NCBI GenBank assembly: GCA_002840125.1
Contig: PGZF01000001.1
Coordinates: 682,001 to 746,000 of the forward strand
Direction: 5' to 3'
Length of the DNA: 64,000 bases
Origin: Gammaproteobacteria bacterium HGW-Gammaproteobacteria-15
Lineage (GTDB): Bacteria; Pseudomonadota; Gammaproteobacteria; Enterobacterales; Alteromonadaceae
Under the pieces are notes generated by a model. It had not been told where the DNA came from. It was given only the letters and a program-made list of their open reading frames with translations, and did no database searches. Shown piece by piece: positions 1-6,804 of this stretch. Within the stretch, counting starts at the first letter, position 1, and the number at the start of each line of letters is the position of its first letter. The position numbers and the translations under genes are program-made.

Positions 1-191
1 GCAAACCGCAGTACAAAAACGATACGGCCAAATAACAGACTTACCAGCAACACGCTTAACAACTGATCAGTTACCGGGCTTTGCTGCTTTTTGGCTACCA
101 GAGAAGCAACAATCAGACCACCTACAACACTAAACAACAACAGCAACGGTGGCACCGGTAACGCCAGTGGCCCCAAATTAATAGCAATCAT
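1..191 (-). CDS. Membrane protein N-terminal fragment, possibly Lgt-like/TlpA redox protein
   Basis: Only the first 63 codons are in the window; the gene runs off the left edge. The ATG at 191 has GGAG just upstream. The visible part is two hydrophobic segments (about residues 5-32 and 43-62) joined by a short KKQQ-containing loop, ending in the pattern LLFGRIVFVLRF. From memory, this resembles the N-terminal membrane domain of proteins in which an Lgt-like (prolipoprotein diacylglyceryl transferase-like) domain is fused to a TlpA-type thioredoxin domain. No catalytic residue is visible, so this is a family-level guess. It lies 20 bases downstream of ybaK on the same strand and could be cotranscribed with it. 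Confidence 0.45.
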   Translation of the reverse strand, partial: MIAINLGPLALPVPPLLLLFSVVGGLIVASLVAKKQQSPVTDQLLSVLLVSLLFGRIVFVLRF

Positions 192-210
192 AAGTCTCCG
201 AATATGGCTG

Positions 211-681
211 TTAGCTCTGACACAGCGGTGCAAACTGTGCATTGAGTAACAAGCACAAATCTGCAGTGCTTAGCTCAATCTCCAGCCCGCGCCGCCCGGC
301 GCTAACGTAAATAGTGGCAAACTGCTGCGCCGAGCTGTCAATTACGGTAGGTAACAGCTTTTTTTGCCCCAGCGGGCTTACACCACCCAACACATAACCG
401 GTACTGCGCATCACATCGGCCGCATTAGCCATATCGGCTTTTTTTGCGCCCAATGCTTTGGCAAGCTGCTTCATGCTCAGTAACTGGTTTACCGGTAATA
501 TTGCCACCGCCAGCTGTTTTGCATCCAGGCTTAGCACCAGGGTTTTAAATACCTGCTGAGGTAATAAGCCGAGCTTTTCAGCGGCTTCGAGCCCGTAAGA
601 AGCTGCAGCCGGATCATGCTGATACTGATGCACCTGATGCGCAATACCGCGCTGTTTTACCAATTCTATTGCCGGGGTCAT
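211..681 (-). CDS. ybaK: Cys-tRNA(Pro)/Cys-tRNA(Cys) deacylase YbaK
   Basis: 156 aa, the usual length of YbaK/EbsC proteins, which hydrolyse Cys mischarged on tRNA(Pro) in the cytoplasm and so protect translational fidelity. The sequence shows the single YbaK/ProX-like editing domain: FKTLVL after the helical N-terminus, then the conserved lysine region KALGAKKADMA, the GGVSPLGQKK loop and the C-terminal SAGRRGLEIELS strand. These match the family closely. ATG start, with AGGAGCGCTGT a few bases upstream. The next gene on this strand follows after 20 bases. Identification is by motif recognition; the deacylase role is from the family. Confidence 0.9.
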   Translation of the reverse strand: MTPAIELVKQRGIAHQVHQYQHDPAAASYGLEAAEKLGLLPQQVFKTLVLSLDAKQLAVAILPVNQLLSMKQLAKALGAKKADMANAADVMRSTGYVLGGVSPLGQKKLLPTVIDSSAQQFATIYVSAGRRGLEIELSTADLCLLLNAQFAPLCQS

Positions 682-811
682 ACAGCGCTCCTTTGCATAT
701 TATTCGATTTTATCTGTTAAAAGTTGAGTTATTTCGCAACTTTTAATCTATTGCATAGCACGGTTAGCAAGCGTAGCCTGAACATATTATTTTGCCAACG
801 AGCACAACGCA

Positions 812-1609
812 ATGACCCCAACTCTGGCACCTGTATTGTATTTACCCCATGGCGGCGGGCCTTTACCTTTACTTGGCGACCCAAACCACCAAGCCCTGAC
901 ACAATTTATTACCGGGCTTGGCAATAAACTGGCCCCACCTGCCGCCATACTGGTAATTAGTGCACACTGGGAAACTGCCCAACCGGCGCTTACTGCAGCT
1001 GACAACCCGGCATTGTTATTTGATTACTCCGGCTTTCCGGCGCAAAGTTATCAGCTTAGCTATCCCGCCCCCGGCGCACCACAACTGGCGGCCCAAATAG
1101 CAGAAAAACTGCAGCAAGCCGGTTTTAACCCACTGCTAAATACCAGCCGCGGTTGGGATCATGGTGTTTTTGTGCCGCTACTGCTGCTGCGCCCGCAAGC
1201 TGATATTCCTGTGCTGCAGTTATCATTGCTAAAAGGCCTTGATGCCAAAGCGCATATTGCGCTGGGTGAAGCGATAAGCTTTTTACGGCAGCAAAACGTG
1301 CTGATTATCGGCTCCGGTATGAGCTTTCATAATATGCAGGCGTTTTTTAATGCCAACCTGGTTAGCGATGCGCAGTTAGAGGCGTTTAATCAGTATTTTA
1401 TCGACAGCCTGCAACCACAGTATAGTTATGCTGAGCAGGCGCAGCGGCTGATTAACTGGCAACAGGCACCTGATGCCCGGTTAATGCACCCGCGCGAAGA
1501 GCACCTGCTACCGCTGCACGTGTGCCTGGGCGCCGCCAAAGGTAGTACAGCGCGGGTACTGTTTAATGACAAAGTGTTAAATAAAACTGTACTGGCGTTT
1601 GGCTGGTAA
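812..1609 (+). CDS. ygiD: 4,5-DOPA dioxygenase extradiol (YgiD/DodA, class III ring-cleaving)
   Basis: 265 aa, typical for the LigB-like extradiol dioxygenase family that opens catechol-type rings such as DOPA using Fe(II) or Zn(II). The N-terminal metal ligand region LPHGGGPLPLLGD (His13), the strand ending ISAHWE (about residue 50), and WDHGVFVPL (about residue 120) carry the expected histidines; GSGMSFHNM follows in the second half. ATG at 812. Stands alone on the + strand, convergent with the BlaR1-type gene, with a perfect inverted repeat between the two. The natural substrate in bacteria is uncertain. Confidence 0.88.
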   Translation: MTPTLAPVLYLPHGGGPLPLLGDPNHQALTQFITGLGNKLAPPAAILVISAHWETAQPALTAADNPALLFDYSGFPAQSYQLSYPAPGAPQLAAQIAEKLQQAGFNPLLNTSRGWDHGVFVPLLLLRPQADIPVLQLSLLKGLDAKAHIALGEAISFLRQQNVLIIGSGMSFHNMQAFFNANLVSDAQLEAFNQYFIDSLQPQYSYAEQAQRLINWQQAPDARLMHPREEHLLPLHVCLGAAKGSTARVLFNDKVLNKTVLAFGW

Positions 1610-1625
1610 AATGCCAGCGCTTAAA

Positions 1626-1680
1626 TGCAATAAAGCAGCGCCTTTAAACGGCACTGCGGTGTAAACGCTGCTTTATTGCA
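1626..1680. terminator. Long perfect inverted repeat between convergent genes
   Basis: A 15-base arm (1626-1640) is exactly complementary to 1666-1680, with a 25-base loop. It sits between the end of ygiD (+) and the end of the BlaR1-type gene (-). The arms begin and end in A/T-rich bases but there is only a short T-run afterwards, so it may be a bidirectional terminator or an mRNA-stabilising hairpin. Confidence 0.6.
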
Positions 1681-1708
1681 CTTTTATCCAACTTGTTTTG
1701 CTACACCA

Positions 1709-2905
1709 TCAGCCCTTTTTTACGGCCGGTGTTACACTAACCCGCTCGATATCTGCTTGTATGTTATCCAGCTCAAAATCCAGTTGCACCATTTGCGCCA
1801 GATGCAGCTTGCCGGTAGCGGTATATTGCCATTGCGTCAGGGCACGTAATGCCTCTTTATCAAATACCTGTTCAGGACTCGATTTCACGACACTGGCATT
1901 GATCACTTTACCTTGTGCATCAACATCAAATTTAATCTGCACATAACCTGAGATCCCCTGTTCTGCAGCTTGCAGTGGGTAACGTGGTTCAATGCGCATG
2001 ACTGCAGCAAGCTGTTGTGTTTTGCTAACACCAGCCATAACCGGCTGCTGCAGCAATAATGTAGCAGCAATCACCAGTGCCATTGCACCCAATACCACTG
2101 TTTTGCTGATACCTTGCTGACGTTGTAATTGCGTAATGCGTTGTTTCATAGTGTTAAATTCCCCATAGTGATGAGTAAGCGGCCACCAGTTTGCTGATGA
2201 CTGCTGCGTACTGCTTAGTAAGGCATAACCATAAGCAATTCTTTCTGCCTTGTTGGCATTTTTTGTTACCAGTGCATCGCAGGCCAGCTCCTGAGCGTTG
2301 CGGTATTGACGATAAGCCAGCCATACCAGCGGGTTAAACCAAAACAGGCTAACCAAGATCAGAGCAAGGTAATTCAGATGCAAATCGCCCCGGCGCCAGT
2401 GTGTCAGCTCATGTTGCAGGATAAGTTGCTGCTGGGTTGCGTCAAAGCGGGTAAAAAAATCATGCGGCAGCAAAATTCGTGGCGAGATTAAACCGGTGAT
2501 ATAAGGCCCGCTGTTGTTATCTGCCTGACGACAGTACGCTGGCATATTATTGCTACTAAGCTGCGCTGCACGGTTAAACTGAACACGGCCGCTGATATAG
2601 CTAAGCAGTAAAAAACTGCTGCACAGCATTACTCCGGCAAGCCAAAACCAAAACAGCCAGTTAATGCTGTCTGCCGCCGTACTGAGCTGCTGTATTCCCA
2701 CCTGATAGCGCTTAATGGCATCCGCTTCAACAACCTGGGGCAATAAGGGGGTAGCAAAAGTGCAAAGCAGCATTAGCGGCACTGCAGCCCAAAGCGCATA
2801 CAAAGTGCGCGCCCCCAGGGGCTTAAGCAGATAGTGCTGTGCTAATAACAAAGCTATGATCAGTAGCGACAACGGCACCGACACTTGCAGCAGGTAATCA
2901 GTCAT
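1709..2905 (-). CDS. M56 (BlaR1-type) membrane metallopeptidase with TonB-like C-terminus
   Basis: 398 aa from the ATG at 2905. This start is chosen because it opens with MTDYLLQV, and its ATG overlaps the stop of the blaI-type gene by 8 bases; an upstream in-frame start would add nine unlikely residues. It has four hydrophobic segments in the first 200 residues, zinc motif HELTH (165-169) and a downstream ELACD (206-210), which are the M56 peptidase signature. A further membrane segment lies near residue 275-295, then a TonB C-terminal-type domain (about 310-395, with RYP, GYVQIKFDVDAQGKV). In the BlaR1/BlaI scheme the peptidase senses a periplasmic signal and inactivates the repressor. The ligand here is unknown, and no beta-lactamase gene is adjacent. 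Confidence 0.85.
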   Translation of the reverse strand: MTDYLLQVSVPLSLLIIALLLAQHYLLKPLGARTLYALWAAVPLMLLCTFATPLLPQVVEADAIKRYQVGIQQLSTAADSINWLFWFWLAGVMLCSSFLLLSYISGRVQFNRAAQLSSNNMPAYCRQADNNSGPYITGLISPRILLPHDFFTRFDATQQQLILQHELTHWRRGDLHLNYLALILVSLFWFNPLVWLAYRQYRNAQELACDALVTKNANKAERIAYGYALLSSTQQSSANWWPLTHHYGEFNTMKQRITQLQRQQGISKTVVLGAMALVIAATLLLQQPVMAGVSKTQQLAAVMRIEPRYPLQAAEQGISGYVQIKFDVDAQGKVINASVVKSSPEQVFDKEALRALTQWQYTATGKLHLAQMVQLDFELDNIQADIERVSVTPAVKKG

Positions 2906-3278
2906 GGTGCTGCTCCTGCTCCCAGTCAGCAATCAGTTGTTTTAACTGCTGTACATCGTCGGCGTTTAGCTTGTTCTGGCTGGCAAAACCGGCCACCAGC
3001 GGCGCGACACGGCCGGCAAATATACGCTCAACAAAAGAGCGGCTCTGCTGCTGCTGATAATCCTGCTCGGCAATAAGCGGATAATATAAATAAGCCCGGC
3101 CATCTTTATCAAAGCCCAGTGCACCTTTGCTTACCAGCCGGTTTAGCAAGGTTTTTACGGTTTTCTCGTGCCAGTCTTTATCATTACCCAGCGCCGCAAC
3201 CACGTCATTGGCGCTTAGCGGCTGACGCTGCCACAGTACCTGCATTACGCTAAGTTCGGCATTGCTGATTTCGATCAT
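2898..3278 (-). CDS. BlaI/MecI/CopY-family transcriptional repressor
   Basis: 126 aa winged-helix repressor: MIEISNAELSVMQVLW at the start, ANDVVAAL then KTVKTLLNRLVSKGAL for the recognition helix and wing, and a C-terminal dimerisation helix. This is standard length and arrangement for the family. It is the first gene of a two-gene unit with the M56 peptidase (8-base overlap). AAGGTG precedes the ATG. A paired dyad immediately upstream fits the family's TACA/TGTA operator, so autoregulation is likely. The regulon beyond its own operon cannot be read from the window. Confidence 0.9.
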   Translation of the reverse strand: MIEISNAELSVMQVLWQRQPLSANDVVAALGNDKDWHEKTVKTLLNRLVSKGALGFDKDGRAYLYYPLIAEQDYQQQQSRSFVERIFAGRVAPLVAGFASQNKLNADDVQQLKQLIADWEQEQHHD

Positions 3279-3290
3279 AAAAACACCTTA

Positions 3291-3333
3291 TAGATTACAT
3301 CTGTAATACATTTAATATTACAGATGTAATCTA
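3291..3333. promoter_or_regulatory. BlaI-type tandem operator/promoter
   Basis: A 17-base arm (3291-3307) is perfectly complementary to 3317-3333 around a 9-base spacer. Each arm is itself a near-palindrome, ATTACATCTGTAAT or its complement, containing the TACA...TGTA core typical of BlaI/MecI operators. On the minus strand a TTGCGC, 16 bases, TAATAT promoter can be drawn through it, placing the -10 between the two boxes. The start codon of the repressor is 13 bases away. Confidence 0.8.
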
Positions 3334-3362
3334 TTGGCGCAAGTAGTTGCTAAAATTATTTT

Positions 3363-4388
3363 TCAGATTTCTGCAACAAGGCGTTCCGTCGGGCAGCAGT
3401 TAAAGGTGTCACCCAGCATAAACTTTTGCCGGTATTGGCTTGGGGTAAGTTCGGTGTAGTTAAGAAATAACTTGCGAAACGAGCTGACATCTTCATAGCC
3501 CACTTGCAGCACTATCTGCTCTATTGGCTGGTTAGTCGTTTCCAACAAACGCTTGGCTTGCTCTACCCGTAAGCGCTGCAAATAATTTAACGGCGTGTCA
3601 TTCAGCGCGGTTTTAAAGCGGCGCAGCAAGGTGCGCTTGGTCAGGTGAAACTGCTCTGCTAACTCATCCAGTACAAAAGGCTGCGCCAAATGCTGGCTAA
3701 GGTAGGCCTGTATTTGCACAACTAATGAGTCGTTATGCTGCAAACCGACAGATAAATCCATGTAGGGTACCTGCGAGGTGCGGTTGGGATCGGTGAGCAT
3801 AATTTTTGCCATCTGCCGGGCAAACTGCTCGCCGGCTAACTGTTCGGTTAGCGCCAGGCATAAATTAATATAAGAGGTGGTAGCCCCTGCTGTTAGCAGG
3901 TTACCGTCCTGCACCAGCAGCTTATTCAGCTGCAAATGCACATTGGGGTACAGGCTTCGAAATACCTCTTTAAAAAACCAGCTGCTGGTGGCATTGCGAT
4001 GATCCAGCAAGCCGCTGCCCGCCAGGATATAAGTACCGGTACAACTGGCCGCAATTAAACTGCCCCGCTCTGCCGCCTGATGCAAACCGCTGTAATAGGC
4101 TGCAGATTGCGCGGCCAGTGCCGCCAGCTCAGCGCGCCGGTAAGCATAAGCTGGTGGTAAAATCAGGGCGTCGGCCTGTTGCCATTGATGTGGCTGTACC
4201 GCTAATTCCACGCCCGGCTTTAGGTTAAGAGCCTTACCGTCTGGCGACACCAGATAGCAATGAAACAACGGTGCTACTGTCTGCTGCTGTAACGCCCAAA
4301 GCACATTGCAGTATTCAAAATAATCCAGCAACGCGAATACATCGCTGGTGATGCTGTTGTGGTTAGCCAGTATGGCAATCTGTTTCAT
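3363..4388 (-). CDS. GlxA-type AraC-family regulator with DJ-1/PfpI domain
   Basis: 341 aa from the ATG at 4388, chosen because AGGA lies 8 bases upstream and the protein then opens MKQIAILANHNS; a GTG at 4424 would add 12 residues. The N-terminal ~190 residues have the class I amidotransferase-like DJ-1/PfpI fold, including the nucleophile-elbow-like IAASCTGTYILAGSGLLD. The C-terminal ~100 residues are an AraC double HTH (FHLTKRTLLRRFK, then IVLQVGYEDVSSFRKLF). This layout is that of GlxA regulators. Ligand and targets are unknown. It is divergent from the small membrane gene at 4511 and may control it. Confidence 0.85.
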   Translation of the reverse strand: MKQIAILANHNSITSDVFALLDYFEYCNVLWALQQQTVAPLFHCYLVSPDGKALNLKPGVELAVQPHQWQQADALILPPAYAYRRAELAALAAQSAAYYSGLHQAAERGSLIAASCTGTYILAGSGLLDHRNATSSWFFKEVFRSLYPNVHLQLNKLLVQDGNLLTAGATTSYINLCLALTEQLAGEQFARQMAKIMLTDPNRTSQVPYMDLSVGLQHNDSLVVQIQAYLSQHLAQPFVLDELAEQFHLTKRTLLRRFKTALNDTPLNYLQRLRVEQAKRLLETTNQPIEQIVLQVGYEDVSSFRKLFLNYTELTPSQYRQKFMLGDTFNCCPTERLVAEI

Positions 4389-4510
4389 CAGTTTATCCTG
4401 CGCAGGCAATTTGTCACTATTCACCTTATTTTTATCAATAGTGACACTGCATTATTGTAAAGGCAAGGCCTAGAATGGCCGGGACTTCAACAATACCAAC
4501 AGGAGGCAGT

Positions 4511-4702
4511 ATGAATAGCTTTACAACAAAATGGCTGACTATAGCCACATGGCTGGTGAGCTGGCTGGTTATCTTCTGGATCAACTTTGCCGCAGAGTTA
4601 TCACTGATGATGCACTTTTTTGCCATACCCGTATTGCTGCTCAGCACGGCACTGGGTGCTGGCCGTTATCTGGAGCATTCTGACCACAACAGCGATGACT
4701 GA
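4511..4702 (+). CDS. Small two-helix membrane protein, unknown
   Basis: 63 aa. The ATG at 4511 has a perfect AGGAGG seven bases before it, which decides this start over the upstream in-frame ATG. Two hydrophobic segments (about residues 8-27 and 33-50) are followed by an acidic tail, HSDHNSDD. I do not recognise a family. It is divergent from the GlxA-type regulator and 53 bases upstream of a larger membrane protein gene on the same strand, so a two-gene transcript is plausible. Confidence 0.6.
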   Translation: MNSFTTKWLTIATWLVSWLVIFWINFAAELSLMMHFFAIPVLLLSTALGAGRYLEHSDHNSDD

Positions 4703-4755
4703 GCAGCGAACAGCCGTTACAATCAGAGGATGTTAGTACGGCGGAACACCAAATA

Positions 4756-5403
4756 ATGACCAGTTGGCAAATTACAGGCGCCTTTAGTGCATTGGCGGTT
4801 TTACTGTACTTTTATCCACGCGAGTTTTTGCCCAAACTCAGGGCCGAGGCGGGTTATCAGCATTTTGTTTTCGCCTCGGTAGTGGTGCTGGGTTTGTTGT
4901 GGAGTGTGCAGGCCGGTATACAAGACGGGCTGAATTTGCATTTCTTGCTACTAACTACCTTAATACTGTGCCATGGCTGGCGTATTGCTATCTGGATTTG
5001 CTTGTTGCCCATGCTAATGCTTATTGGTTTTGGCAAACTGCCCTGGGCTGACGCCGGTTTATATGCGCTGAGCAGCTTTATTCTGCCAGGTTTATTTAGC
5101 TATGCCTTGTTTTTAGCCAGCTATCGTTATTTAACCAGGCACCTGTTTGTGTATATTTTTGTCGCCGGTTTTCTTACTGCGGCGATAACGATAGTAGTGC
5201 AAATCAGCCTGACATCGCTGTGGTTTGGTCTGGAGGGACGCTACAGCTGGCATATTATAACCAACGACTACTGGCTATTAGCCCTGCTTATCTGGTTTCC
5301 CGAAGCACTGCTTAATGGCAGCGCAATAACACTGATGGCCATTTACCGGCCGCACTGGCTGCGCACCTTTTATGACCGGGAATATTTATCACCCGAACGT
5401 TAA
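4756..5403 (+). CDS. Polytopic membrane protein, COG3235/ECF-type permease-like
   Basis: 215 aa with about six to seven hydrophobic segments and few charged residues. The arrangement, with an internal WFPEALLNGSAITLMAIYRP near the C-terminus, resembles the COG3235 proteins annotated as energy-coupling-factor permease (CbiM-like) membrane proteins. I see no ATPase or substrate gene beside it, so transport is only a family-based suggestion. It may be cotranscribed with the 63-aa membrane protein upstream. A strong hairpin terminator follows the stop. Confidence 0.6.
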   Translation: MTSWQITGAFSALAVLLYFYPREFLPKLRAEAGYQHFVFASVVVLGLLWSVQAGIQDGLNLHFLLLTTLILCHGWRIAIWICLLPMLMLIGFGKLPWADAGLYALSSFILPGLFSYALFLASYRYLTRHLFVYIFVAGFLTAAITIVVQISLTSLWFGLEGRYSWHIITNDYWLLALLIWFPEALLNGSAITLMAIYRPHWLRTFYDREYLSPER

Positions 5404-5412
5404 AAGGGCACA

Positions 5413-5441
5413 AAAAAGCGAAGCACCCGGCTTCGCTTTTT
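5413..5441. terminator. Bidirectional intrinsic terminator
   Basis: AAAAAGCGAAGC (5413-5424) pairs with GCTTCGCTTTTT (5430-5441) around a 5-base loop. It lies between convergent genes ending at 5403 (+) and 5454 (-), and has A/T-runs suitable for termination in both directions. Confidence 0.85.
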
Positions 5442-5453
5442 AATGTTGGACGC

Positions 5454-5804
5454 TTAAAACATCCAGGTTTGTTCGTCCAGCACAGGCTCTTGTTTTTCCA
5501 GCTGTTTTAGCCCTTTAACGCTGCGGATAATTAACCACACTACCCAAAAAAGCCAAACTAACCAGCCAATCAGCACAACAGTCAGTACTGCTGCTGCAAT
5601 CAAAAATACCAGCCCCATCCAGAAAGTACGGATTTGAAAACGATAATGGCTTTGCAACCACTCCGGGCCATCTTCTTTATTAACATAAGCGACGATCACA
5701 CCGATAATACCGGTAATACCAAACAATAAACCCACCAGATACAGAATATATACCAGCTTGGCCGTTGACGAATTAACTGCTGGCACTGCATTAAAGTCAT
5801 TCAT
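5454..5804 (-). CDS. DUF4870-family small membrane protein
   Basis: 116 aa with three hydrophobic segments: LVYILYLVGLLFGITGIIGVIVAYV, then after WLQSHYRFQIRTFW two segments to residue ~93, and an acidic C-terminus. The spacing NKEDGPEWLQSHYRFQIRTF is characteristic of the DUF4870/Tic20-like family of inner-membrane proteins. Function unknown. AAGGAGAC precedes the ATG. Monocistronic as far as the sequence shows. Confidence 0.75.
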   Translation of the reverse strand: MNDFNAVPAVNSSTAKLVYILYLVGLLFGITGIIGVIVAYVNKEDGPEWLQSHYRFQIRTFWMGLVFLIAAAVLTVVLIGWLVWLFWVVWLIIRSVKGLKQLEKQEPVLDEQTWMF

Positions 5805-5946
5805 GACTTAGTCTCCTTTACTTCAGCTATTGTTATTTTTAATAAAACCAGCGTCAACCCGATGTTAAGCTGACTCAACAGTTTCGTTAAGCAACATATC
5901 GGTAAATACAAGCTTAATCAATGGCTTCAATGGGCTAAACTGCTAT

Positions 5947-6525
5947 TTACCCCAACATCATAAGCTGGTCAGAGCAGATAATATAAAACCCAAGCAGCAT
6001 AAATACGGCACAGGCCGCACGACGCGCCCAGTGCAATGAGATTTTTTGCAGCAACCAGCTACCGGCATACACCACCGGCACGTTGGCGGCTAGCATACCC
6101 AGCGTAGTGCCTACAATTACCATCCATACCGCATTTTCAAAACTGGCGGCCAGTATTACCGTGGCTATTTGGGTTTTATCGCCAATTTCGGCCAGAAAAA
6201 ACAACACGCAGCTGGCGGTAAAAGCACCGAATCGCAGCACGCTGGTATCACCGCTATCATCTTTATCAGGAATTAACAGCCATAGCGCCACCGCAATAAA
6301 AGAGCCGCCCAGCAGCCAGTTATGCCAGCCTGGCGGAATAAATTGCGCCACCCAGACACCCAGCCAGGCCGATGCCGCATGGTTAAGTAAAGTAGCGACT
6401 AAAATACCGGCGATAATCGCGCTTTTAGAGCGAAACCGGGCAGCAAGAAATAAAGAGAGTAACTGGGTTTTATCGCCAATTTCAGCAATTGCTACGGCGG
6501 TAAAAGAGGATAAGAAGGCTTCCAT
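5947..6525 (-). CDS. mneA: UPF0016/GDT1-family Mn2+ exporter (MneA type)
   Basis: 192 aa from the ATG at 6525, preceded by AAGGTGCAGTTG; longer in-frame versions would run back into the riboswitch leader and are rejected. It has six membrane segments in two related halves, each with the family signature: AEIGDKTQ near residue 14 and again near residue 110. In this family the paired E-x-G-D-K/R-T/S motifs bind the transported cation, and Vibrio MneA exports manganese. The upstream manganese riboswitch supports the same role here. It would act in the inner membrane to remove excess Mn2+. Confidence 0.88.
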   Translation of the reverse strand: MEAFLSSFTAVAIAEIGDKTQLLSLFLAARFRSKSAIIAGILVATLLNHAASAWLGVWVAQFIPPGWHNWLLGGSFIAVALWLLIPDKDDSGDTSVLRFGAFTASCVLFFLAEIGDKTQIATVILAASFENAVWMVIVGTTLGMLAANVPVVYAGSWLLQKISLHWARRAACAVFMLLGFYIICSDQLMMLG

Positions 6526-6550
6526 CAACTGCACCTTAGCGGGACATACA

Positions 6551-6595
6551 TAAGACACAATACCGGCTCCCGCTTTGGGCCAGTAGTGTGTCTTA
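6551..6595 (-). promoter_or_regulatory. Expression-platform hairpin of the Mn riboswitch
   Basis: TAAGACACA (6551-6559) and TGTGTCTTA (6587-6595) are perfectly complementary, and TACCGG/CCAGTA inside extend the stem. On the RNA the 5' arm overlaps the last strand of the aptamer's closing helix, so this hairpin and the ligand-bound aptamer should be mutually exclusive. The ribosome-binding site lies about 14 bases further on. Confidence 0.6.
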
Positions 6596-6706
6596 AGTCT
6601 CATCAATTCAAAGCAGGCTTTGAACGATACGGCCATGTGCAGGTGGCACAAGTATGTTGACCGCAGCGCAACCGTATAATACGGCTGCAGATTACTCCCT
6701 TAAGGC
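6588..6706 (-). ncRNA. yybP-ykoY manganese riboswitch aptamer
   Basis: Read on the minus strand, the leader has the hallmark blocks of this class: CTTAAGGGAGTA at the 5' side, then GGTCAACATACTTG, then GATGAGACTTAAG closing the structure. The self-complementary CTTAAG at both ends forms the P1 helix, and the two conserved loop blocks are about 35 bases apart as expected. It precedes a UPF0016 family gene, an established partner of this riboswitch. In this class Mn2+ binding turns expression on. Confidence 0.88.
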
Positions 6707-6713
6707 AGCGCGC

Positions 6714-6742
6714 ATTCTAGTGAGTTTGCGCGCTGCTGTAAA
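6714..6742 (-). promoter_or_regulatory. Sigma-70 promoter of the riboswitch-mneA transcript
   Basis: On the minus strand: TTTACA (5 of 6 to consensus) at 6742-6737, a 17-base spacer, and TAGAAT (5 of 6) at 6719-6714. The start point would fall at about 6707, exactly where the aptamer begins. An inverted repeat CAGCGCGC (6706-6713) / GCGCGCTG (6728-6735) overlaps it. Confidence 0.7.
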
Positions 6743-6804
6743 GCGCTAATCAGCTACCTCACGCATGACACGGTTTGCCTACATCAACACGCCATAAATC
6801 ATTC

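Noticed and set aside
812-1005. Antisense ORFs over the start of ygiD (787-1005, -) and the overlapping 724-927 (+) ORF
   Set aside because: Shadow frames of ygiD without ribosome sites or recognisable domains.
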